Positions 23,385-29,231 of a stretch of 29,231 nucleotides of DNA are shown piece by piece (positions within the stretch are counted from its first letter, which is position 1; the number at the start of each line of letters is the position of its first letter). The translations under genes and the position numbers were made by a program. The notes below the pieces were generated by a model. The model was not told the DNA's origin. It saw only the letters and a program-made list of their open reading frames with translations, and searched no databases. The DNA comes from Thermoproteota archaeon (GTDB lineage Archaea; Thermoproteota; Thermoprotei; Thermoproteales; Thermocladiaceae), in the NCBI GenBank assembly GCA_013153895.1, contig JAADDN010000039.1:1-29231 (forward strand). Direction: 5' to 3'.

Positions 23385-24098
23385 ATAGATGTAGTAGTAT
23401 TAGCAGCTGGCGTTGGAAAGAGATTGAGACCACTCACGTTAATAACTCCTAAGCCTCTAGTCCCATTATCAAAACGTTGGAGTAGTCTACTAGTGTTGTT
23501 AGATTCTATAGAGAAGCTTCTTAGAGAGAATGAGAGGATATTCCTCATCTTTGGCTACTGCTGCGAACCTTACTATAGGTATCTTAAGTATAGGAACGTT
23601 AACGTGATTGTTGATGAAAGATTGAGAGGTACTGCTGGTCAGTTGAGACCTCTAATAGATAATTTCAATATAAGTGATGCATTGATTCTAAATGGTGATC
23701 TATTAATATCTGATAAATGTTTAAGAGAGATCTTTAATAGAAGTAGAGAAAGTAGATCAAAGTTCATAATCTTCCTACTTAAGAGAAAATTCAAGTATGG
23801 TGTTATAGATTTGTCAGGTAAGACTCCAAGATGGATTGAGAAACCTAGTTTTCTAACTGTGACAGGTATATATAAGGTAGATATGTCACTCATGAAGAAG
23901 ATTCTTGAAGAGATTGGTAAAGATCATGTTGATATGAATGAGGTTGTTACTTACCTACATGAGAGTGGTATTGATGTTGAGTATGTATGTCTTAACTGTG
24001 ATGAAGATGATATTATAGATATTGGAACTCCGCTTGATTTCGTTAAAAGTCTAACTTTATTAAATAAGGATGATATTTATGTGACGTCTGCGAGGTGA
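23385..24098 (+). CDS. Nucleotidyltransferase (sugar-1-phosphate type) with apparent ATA start
   Basis: The reading frame encodes DVVVLAAGVGKRLRPLT and ITPKPLVPL, the nucleotide-binding signature of GDP-mannose/dTDP-glucose pyrophosphorylase-like enzymes, then LILNGDLL with the metal-binding Asp and GIYKVDMSLM. These enzymes activate a sugar phosphate with an NTP. From 23379 to the motif there is no ATG, GTG or TTG; an in-frame TGA lies at 23376. The first standard start, TTG 23424, falls after GxGxR and would remove the active site. ATA 23385 lies where the family Met is expected and has a Shine-Dalgarno site. The C-terminal left-handed-helix domain is absent; at 237 residues it is a core-only enzyme. 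Sugar and nucleotide are unknown. Confidence 0.82.
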   Translation: MDVVVLAAGVGKRLRPLTLITPKPLVPLSKRWSSLLVLLDSIEKLLRENERIFLIFGYCCEPYYRYLKYRNVNVIVDERLRGTAGQLRPLIDNFNISDALILNGDLLISDKCLREIFNRSRESRSKFIIFLLKRKFKYGVIDLSGKTPRWIEKPSFLTVTGIYKVDMSLMKKILEEIGKDHVDMNEVVTYLHESGIDVEYVCLNCDEDDIIDIGTPLDFVKSLTLLNKDDIYVTSAR

Positions 24099-24103
24099 TA
24101 AAT

Positions 24104-24877
24104 ATGTCGCATAGTGCTGTATGTCCTGCTCTTAGGAAGGAGGGAGAAATATACATATGTAGTTTCACAGGAAAGCCTGTTAATCCATACGCATGGTACT
24201 GTTTTCTAGATTATGTAACATGTCCAATATATATTAGACATAGAGGATCTAGCACTGTAGTAGAAGCAAAACCTGAAACATCAACAGCAGAGGCGAAGGT
24301 TGAGGAGAAGAGAGAGACCTTGGAAAGTAGAGAGGAGGCTTTACCCACGATTGAGGTTAGGCCTAGTGGTGAGTATGAGGATATGATAATGGAAGATCTT
24401 AAGAGAATAATTGAGGAGTTTGAACGCAAAGTCTCAGAACTTGATAGAAGATGGAAAGAGTATGAAGATTTTGTGAATAATGTTAGAACATTATTTGATA
24501 GAGAGAGAATACTTGTTGAACATCATTTAGAACTTCTTAAGAGAGTGATATCAATGTACGAGCTTGATCTTAAGGAGCTTGATTATAGGAGAGATCTAGG
24601 TATATTAGATGATGAGCAGTATAGTAAGCTTAGGGAGGAGATTGAGAATAGACTTGCAAAATTGAGGAGGGAATATGAGGAGCTTATACGTAGGTTCGAG
24701 TATGTTACTAATGGAGTACTATCACACGTGAAGAAGCTTCTGACAGTAGTACCAACACCTGAAGTTGGAAAGCTGAGAGTAGTATTGATGAAGCTTGATG
24801 AGCTTCTTAGAGATGGTAAGATCAGTAGAGAAGTCTATGAGAGACTTAAACGTGAGCTTGAAAGTCTATTAAGCTAG
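24104..24877 (+). CDS. Coiled-coil protein with N-terminal Cys cluster and two helical hairpins
   Basis: I chose ATG 24104 because GAGGTGATAA (24093-24102) is a near-perfect Shine-Dalgarno site just before it; GTG 24095 is in frame but overlaps that site. The 257-residue protein has an N-terminal cluster with four Cys (CPALRKEGEIYIC, then YCFLDYVTC), probably zinc, an acidic linker, and long coiled coils. Two hairpins around GILDDEQYSKLREEIENRL and GKISREVYERLKRELESLL resemble the SHOCT motif, a short oligomerisation hairpin. It is followed 19 bases later by a protein built the same way. Function not recognised; a scaffold role is an inference. Confidence 0.7.
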   Translation: MSHSAVCPALRKEGEIYICSFTGKPVNPYAWYCFLDYVTCPIYIRHRGSSTVVEAKPETSTAEAKVEEKRETLESREEALPTIEVRPSGEYEDMIMEDLKRIIEEFERKVSELDRRWKEYEDFVNNVRTLFDRERILVEHHLELLKRVISMYELDLKELDYRRDLGILDDEQYSKLREEIENRLAKLRREYEELIRRFEYVTNGVLSHVKKLLTVVPTPEVGKLRVVLMKLDELLRDGKISREVYERLKRELESLLS

Positions 24878-24896
24878 TTAGAGTACTAGTGATAAC

Positions 24897-25475
24897 ATGT
24901 CTGTCACAGAGCTTGAGAAAAAGCTTAACACGTACATATCAGCTATACAGGACTTCGTAAATAGGAAATATGAGGAGTATAGGAAAATGCTTGAGAAAGT
25001 ATCTGAACTATGGATGGAGTATAAGAGAGCTGTTGAAGAATTAAAGAGGAGATGGGATATCGATAATGCATTAATATACTCAAAAATAGAGGAATTGAAA
25101 AATGAGATGGATCTTGCAAAACAGATGATAGAGATGTTGAGAGTTAAGAGAGAACTAGAGATAATAGACGAGGAGACCTACAGCTCAGGTCTAGCAACAT
25201 TAAACGAGATAATATCAAGAATAAGCTCACTATACGAGGAACTGAAGCAGAAGTATGATGAGATAGAGAACAAGATTAAGGAACACTGGATAAGATCCAT
25301 AGATACGATGGCCATAAGTGCTGAGAAGATTGACATGCTCCTACAAGAGATAGAGAATGCTAGAAGTAGAGGTGAGATAGATGAGACAACATATGAGAGA
25401 CTCATCAGAGATCTAGAAGTTCTGAGAAGGGTTGTCCAAGCTCTCGAGATAATTAAGTCAACCCCACGATACTAG
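24897..25475 (+). CDS. Coiled-coil protein with two helical hairpins, related to the gene before it
   Basis: The 192-residue protein is nearly all helical and charged. It carries two hairpins of the same type as its neighbour: LEIIDEETYSSGLATLNEI (near 85-103) and RGEIDETTYERLIRDLEVL (near 160-178), separated by coiled coil. It lacks the N-terminal Cys cluster. A GTGAT Shine-Dalgarno core (24889-24893) precedes ATG 24897. It is probably translated from the same mRNA as the gene before it, and the two may form a hetero-oligomer. It is convergent with the nrdD gene, 10 bases apart. Function not recognised. Confidence 0.7.
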   Translation: MSVTELEKKLNTYISAIQDFVNRKYEEYRKMLEKVSELWMEYKRAVEELKRRWDIDNALIYSKIEELKNEMDLAKQMIEMLRVKRELEIIDEETYSSGLATLNEIISRISSLYEELKQKYDEIENKIKEHWIRSIDTMAISAEKIDMLLQEIENARSRGEIDETTYERLIRDLEVLRRVVQALEIIKSTPRY

Positions 25476-25485
25476 GGTTGAAAGA

Positions 25486-28400
25486 TTATGCGAAGTCTGC
25501 TGCAAGATCTCTCCTACTTGCAAATTCAGCTCTTCTTCCAGGATTCCAACTTCTGACAGGTCTATAATATCCAACTATCCTTGTCCACTGTTCAATATTC
25601 TTGCTTCCACATTTTGGACATTCCCATAATATTTCCGTGCTCCTGTACCCACAGTCGAGGCATATGCTCTGAGTTGGTGCATAGCTCATATATACTATAT
25701 CAGTATTTCTACATATCGTCAATATGAGCTTCTTAACCCTATCCTCTGGTACAGGTCTATGCACGAATATGTGCTTCATTACGCCACCCGTAAATAATCT
25801 CTGAGTCTCTGATTCAACCTTTATCTGAGTCTCTAATCTCCAGGTTGAGTATGGTGGTGTATTCTGACTAGTGTAGTATGGTTCCTTATTTCCTGTGTAT
25901 GGATCAACACCACATGGTATAAACTCTCTATACTTAGGATATCTCTCCCAGTCTAATCTAGCAAACCTGTAACTGCTTGATTCTGCTGGTGCTTGCTCTA
26001 GGTTGTATAGTACTCTATCTTCTTCCTCAAACTCTTCAAGTATCTTACCCATGTACTCGAAAGTTCTCCTATATACTGATATCACATCTTTCACATATTC
26101 TCTACCGTCAGGACTTATCTCCCTCATCCATAGTCTAGGCTCATTAAGCACTATTGCAGCATACTCAGCCATTCCAGTCACTGCTATAGTATTGTAGTAA
26201 TATTTGAATGGGTCATACTCATCTATGTATAGTCTTGTTAATGGGTAGTATCCTAACCTATGAAGCTTCACGTATCTTGCTCTCAGAACGTTAAGTACTT
26301 CTCTTCCAATAGTCATGTACTCGTATAGTAGCTCATCGATATATTTCTCAGCATCTCCACGCATTGATGCTTCAATAGCTATTCTTGGTAGATTTATTGT
26401 GACATATCCTATGCTTCCAGTGCTTGGTGGTAGAGCCCATACTCCCCTACTCATATGTAAGTACTCTGCTACTTTCCTCATATCTGCTGTCAATCTACAA
26501 CAGAAGCTGAATATTCCTGTTCTATCACTAGTTAAGCTATTTAGGAAGTAGAAACTTCCACGCTCAGCTACTGTTCTCCAGAACAGTCTGGATAGCTCTT
26601 CATCTTCCTCTATGATCTTTATCCAGTCTTCAGTAACTATGACTGTCGGTATCGGGAACGTGTTATGTAGCATGAACACGCTTGCTAGAAATGTCTCACT
26701 ACTAGTCGTGAAGTCATAAACATATCCATTGTACGTTACCTTCCTAATCTTCACTATCTTGCTCTTCATTATGAAACCTGAACCATCTGTACATGCTGAT
26801 GCTAGTAGCTCTTTGACACGTCTCTCAATTATTCTTAATGGGACATCTACTATGTTTATCACTATCCTGTACCTGCCACTCTTCAATTTCTCAACCTTGA
26901 ATGGTGTTGCTAAAGTCATCAATAGGTACGTGGTAGTCATAAATAGCTCTCTATTACTCAGCTCTATTGTTACATAGTCAGGATCCATACGTCCATATAG
27001 GTCAGATACTGCTCGTAGAGCCATGACTCTCGCACTCCATGGTGCTCTAAATATGATGTCAGGTATCCTCTTACTGACATCTCCTCCTATAAGTATTCTT
27101 ATAGGCTCTATCACGAGCTCTGTCCTCACCCTAACCTCTATTGTTCCTCTATCCTCTCTCTTCCTAATCCTAGGCTCAATATTGAACACCTTCTCTATTG
27201 CTCTAGCAGTCCTCTGAGCAATCTTCTCCTCCTCAAGTCTAAACCTTATCGTTAACTCATAATCACCTTCATCCCTCTTCTTACTAAAGCTTCCACGTAA
27301 CGATACCATCGTTAGTAGGTAAGCTAGCTCATCAGAGAACTCTACTACTGCAGGAATCTCATACTTGGACCCACTTATCCTTATCTTATCATCCTTCGTT
27401 AGAGCTCTAGGATCAACCTTATCTAACCTCATTATCTTACCATCACTGAACTTCACATATAGTCTGGACACTGCATCAGATCTCTTCAGCACCTCTGCAA
27501 TGTTGATCTCATTCAACTCCTCTCCCAGGCTCGGTATAAATAATGTTCTTACAAGAAACTCTCCTACCTTGAGCTCACTAGCCTTCTTACATACTATCTT
27601 ATCACCATCCCATACTAAGACTGAGTGAGAACCAGTCACCTTAACTGTGAACCCATCCTCAGTCTCTATCTCATATAGCTCTCTCTCCTTATGCCTCACC
27701 AGGAACAGTACTCTCTGAAATATTGGTATCCCATGTGCAAGTCCAATAACCTCGAAATCTATTCCCACTCTAAATAATGGTAGTATCTCGTATCCTGCTC
27801 TGTTTATGACAAGCTCTCCATACTTCTCAAAGAACTCATCAATTATGCGACCTATCTCACACACCTTAACCTCATTACCAATCTTCACTATAGTGTACTC
27901 ATCACCAGCAACACTGAAAGGTCTACCATAAGCATCACCTTCAAGAAAGACCTCACATAGAGCCTTCAGAACTAGCTTAGCCTCCTCTAAATAGTCACCT
28001 AACCTTCCAACTATTCTACCACCTACATATGCTGGAGCATTATGATACTCCTTCACGCCCATCACTAGCGTTATGTTGCTAAATGGTGTCTGATATCCTG
28101 TTCTTGTAGTATAGTTTAGGTTATATATGAACCTCTGCATACACTGCTTAACCTGTTCGTAACTTAACTTATCATGAGCTACGAAAGGTGCTAAATATAG
28201 GTCAATAGCGTTCAGACCTATAGCTCCAGTTCTCTCCTGAGACATCATCATTATGAAGTTAGCTAACTGATCAACAGCAGAATCAAGATGCTTAGGAGGT
28301 CTAGACGTCACGTTAGGCGTTATCAGACCCTTCTGCAATATTCTTGCAGTATCTACACCACAACAGTAAGGAAGAAACCATCCACCATCAAACAGCTTAT

Positions 28401-28593
28401 TTATATGCAGCCACCCCTCCTTATGAGCACGAACAGCTCTAGGAGGTATATACTTCAGAACCTCCTCAAGCACGCTCTGCTTAGCAATATACCAGAACAT
28501 GGTTATAGCTGACTCATTAACATTAGCATTCTCCCTAACAAGCCAGTTAGTCCTGTTAATGTACTCAAGTTCTAAATCTACTATCCTACTCAT
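25486..28593 (-). CDS. nrdD: Anaerobic (class III) ribonucleoside-triphosphate reductase with intein
   Basis: Makes deoxynucleotides without oxygen, using a glycyl radical installed by NrdG. The 1035-residue precursor contains an intein (227-644); the spliced enzyme would have 617 residues. Extein landmarks: NWLVRENANVNES near residue 20, PYCCGVD (C77/C78), GYQTPFSN, FSFCCRLTAD (C698/C699), a zinc site CLDCG and CPKCG (C978, C981, C992, C995), and the radical loop RIVGYYRPVRSWNPG with G1008. No N-terminal ATP-cone is evident, so allosteric control is probably reduced. NrdG is not in the window. The gene starts at ATG 28593; TTTATATTT near 28628 is a plausible TATA box on the minus strand. Confidence 0.96.
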   Translation of the reverse strand: MSRIVDLELEYINRTNWLVRENANVNESAITMFWYIAKQSVLEEVLKYIPPRAVRAHKEGWLHINKLFDGGWFLPYCCGVDTARILQKGLITPNVTSRPPKHLDSAVDQLANFIMMMSQERTGAIGLNAIDLYLAPFVAHDKLSYEQVKQCMQRFIYNLNYTTRTGYQTPFSNITLVMGVKEYHNAPAYVGGRIVGRLGDYLEEAKLVLKALCEVFLEGDAYGRPFSVAGDEYTIVKIGNEVKVCEIGRIIDEFFEKYGELVINRAGYEILPLFRVGIDFEVIGLAHGIPIFQRVLFLVRHKERELYEIETEDGFTVKVTGSHSVLVWDGDKIVCKKASELKVGEFLVRTLFIPSLGEELNEINIAEVLKRSDAVSRLYVKFSDGKIMRLDKVDPRALTKDDKIRISGSKYEIPAVVEFSDELAYLLTMVSLRGSFSKKRDEGDYELTIRFRLEEEKIAQRTARAIEKVFNIEPRIRKREDRGTIEVRVRTELVIEPIRILIGGDVSKRIPDIIFRAPWSARVMALRAVSDLYGRMDPDYVTIELSNRELFMTTTYLLMTLATPFKVEKLKSGRYRIVINIVDVPLRIIERRVKELLASACTDGSGFIMKSKIVKIRKVTYNGYVYDFTTSSETFLASVFMLHNTFPIPTVIVTEDWIKIIEEDEELSRLFWRTVAERGSFYFLNSLTSDRTGIFSFCCRLTADMRKVAEYLHMSRGVWALPPSTGSIGYVTINLPRIAIEASMRGDAEKYIDELLYEYMTIGREVLNVLRARYVKLHRLGYYPLTRLYIDEYDPFKYYYNTIAVTGMAEYAAIVLNEPRLWMREISPDGREYVKDVISVYRRTFEYMGKILEEFEEEDRVLYNLEQAPAESSSYRFARLDWERYPKYREFIPCGVDPYTGNKEPYYTSQNTPPYSTWRLETQIKVESETQRLFTGGVMKHIFVHRPVPEDRVKKLILTICRNTDIVYMSYAPTQSICLDCGYRSTEILWECPKCGSKNIEQWTRIVGYYRPVRSWNPGRRAEFASRRDLAADFA
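26662..27915 (-). mobile_element. Intein in NrdD with degenerate LAGLIDADG endonuclease
   Basis: The conserved NrdD string GRPF-TFPIPT is interrupted after F226. The 418-residue insert begins with Ser (S227, SVAGDEYTIV), has splicing block B as TGSH (T320, H323), and ends with FMLHN (H643, N644) before Thr+1, so the splicing residues are intact. The block F His seems to be Glu (SETF). The central part keeps two LAGLIDADG-like helices, LAYLLTMVSLRGSF (423-436) and MALRAVSDLYG (524-534). The acidic residues that bind metal are gone in both (LR for GD, Y for D), so the homing nuclease should be inactive. Confidence 0.92.
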
Positions 28594-28711
28594 CGATACT
28601 CGATAACTAATTTACCTGAAACAAATATAAACCCCATTAACAATAACAGGAAGAAGAACATATAAGAGACACTACTTAAAATATCTCAGAGGGATATAAA
28701 AACGTTTACGC

Positions 28712-28770
28712 GAAAGATGATGACTACCCCGACCCCAGAAAAGATGAAGAATGGTATTACAGCTGACGCA
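28712..28770 (+). ncRNA. Box C/D guide sRNA between nrdD and the ATPase
   Basis: C box ATGATGA (28717-28723), a 12-base guide, D'-like CAGA (28736-28739), a 4-base spacer, C'-like ATGAAGA (28744-28750), a 12-base guide, D box CTGA (28763-28766). Both guide lengths are the archaeal optimum of 12. The outer C and D boxes are perfect, and each inner box has one mismatch, as is common. No good terminal stem is seen. A TTAAAATAT box at 28677-28685 would place the start near 28707. By the N+5 rule the predicted targets are CUGUAAUACCAU (D guide, on the first A) and GGGUCGGGGUAG (D' guide, on the C). It is the only gene-like signal in this 229-base gap. Confidence 0.65.
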
Positions 28771-28822
28771 AGAACGCATATAAACATATAAGTAAGACAG
28801 TGAAGATACAGTATGAGAAGAA

Positions 28823-29231
28823 GTGCTTGAAATAGAGATAGAGAACTTTGGACCAATAAGAAAAATAGAGAGTCCTGATAATAGAATGAGAATAAACGAC
28901 TTAACACTATTCATAGGACCAAGCAACACAGGAAAATCACTACTAATGAAATTATTATACGCAATAACAGACTCCATAAACGATGCAGTAAAAGACCACA
29001 TTATATCACCATTCCTCACATCAAGTCCTCACGTAAGAAACTACATACTTGATGTTCTAATTAACTTAGGTACAGAAAATATACAGGAAATACTAATAGA
29101 TAAGGATAAGCTTGAAAACTTTCTATATAACTACCTAAATGAAATTCTAAAAGATACTAAGAAAGAGGTAGAGACAAAGATTAGAAGAATATTCTACCCA
29201 GAAATCATTAAAGGAAAAGTAAGAATAATAA
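28823..29231 (+). CDS. P-loop ATPase (SMC/OLD/ABC-like AAA), truncated by the window edge
   Basis: From GTG 28823 the frame runs open to the end (136 codons visible). It begins LEIEIENFGPIRKIE, the opening strand of SMC/RecF/OLD-type ATPases, followed by RINDLTLFIGPSNTGKSLLMKLLYAI with Walker A GPSNTGKS. A helical insertion rich in Asp, Lys and Leu follows. An in-frame TGA at 28814 and the absence of any other start make GTG the only standard choice. CATATAAAC and CATATAAGT near 28777-28793 are possible TATA boxes. Proteins of this type are often stand-alone archaeal ATPases of unknown role, or parts of defence or toxin systems; the missing C-terminal half is needed to tell. Confidence 0.75.
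   Translation, partial: MLEIEIENFGPIRKIESPDNRMRINDLTLFIGPSNTGKSLLMKLLYAITDSINDAVKDHIISPFLTSSPHVRNYILDVLINLGTENIQEILIDKDKLENFLYNYLNEILKDTKKEVETKIRRIFYPEIIKGKVRII

Noticed and set aside
23040..24098. A single fused Cys-rich/nucleotidyltransferase protein made by reading through TGA AGG TGA
   Set aside because: The genes share a frame, but two stops must be passed. A good ribosome site precedes the ATA, so a separate start is simpler.
27045..27075. TGATG followed 15 bases later by CTGA inside the intein, plus strand
   Set aside because: There is no partner half or stem, and it lies inside conserved coding sequence on the other strand.
28672..29019. Minus-strand frames over the right end
   Set aside because: They lie opposite a P-loop ATPase with a clear Walker A motif and opposite the sRNA. 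Their Phe/Ser/Leu-rich products look like complements of coding DNA.

Overview
The window reads as chromosomal DNA of a hyperthermophilic crenarchaeon (Thermoproteota). The signs are an archaeal HMG-CoA synthase/DUF35/thiolase cluster next to class I HMG-CoA reductase, GatE, Nop5, an archaeal ATP-dependent DNA ligase, a KaiC-like ATPase and a VKOR homologue. Arg is written almost only as AGA/AGG and Ile often as ATA, the DNA is A+T-rich, and many TATA boxes sit 25-35 bases before start codons, as expected for leaderless transcripts. I do not assign a genus. Genes are packed; the longest gene-free stretch is about 230 bases (28594-28822), and it holds a probable sRNA gene.

Layout. 62-3958: upper mevalonate pathway, a minus-strand thiolase-like/DUF35/HMGS operon divergent from plus-strand HMG-CoA reductase. 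3994-6005: a Roadblock-like protein, a solitary cytosine-5 DNA methyltransferase and the beta half of a two-subunit fumarase-type hydratase. 6010-8615: KaiC-like ATPase with a polyacidic N-terminus, VKOR, ornithine carbamoyltransferase. 8639-11104: minus-strand chain AbrB-PhoU protein, metallophosphoesterase, TIM-barrel protein. 11178-13400: MazG-like protein divergent from gatE. 13386-15952: secreted dockerin-bearing metallopeptidase divergent from a small Cys-rich membrane-anchored protein. 16018-18041: Nop5, a VTT membrane protein and, antisense to the end of the latter, a C/D box sRNA. 18040-21983: two unknown proteins, a CYTH protein, DNA ligase and a coiled-coil protein. 22036-25475: PfkB kinase, a Cys-rich small protein, a nucleotidyltransferase with an apparent ATA start, and two coiled-coil proteins with repeated helical hairpins. 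25486-28593: class III ribonucleotide reductase split by an intein. 28712-28770: second C/D box sRNA. 28823-end: truncated P-loop ATPase.

How they fit together. The mevalonate genes supply archaeal isoprenoid lipids. Nop5 is the scaffold of the C/D RNP, and two probable guide RNAs for that particle lie in the same window. VKOR fits the oxidative folding that the Cys-rich secreted proteins would need.

Main points for a second look: the thiolase has lost its catalytic Cys and both His; the two sRNAs with near-ideal box geometry; genes whose conserved N-terminus has no ATG/GTG/TTG; four divergent gaps of 52-59 bases built round one central TATA element; an intein with a dead homing endonuclease; an archaeal dockerin; and an abrupt change of codon preference inside the DNA ligase gene. 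I found no CRISPR array, insertion sequence, tRNA or rRNA, and no cluster I would call a new defence or mobile system.
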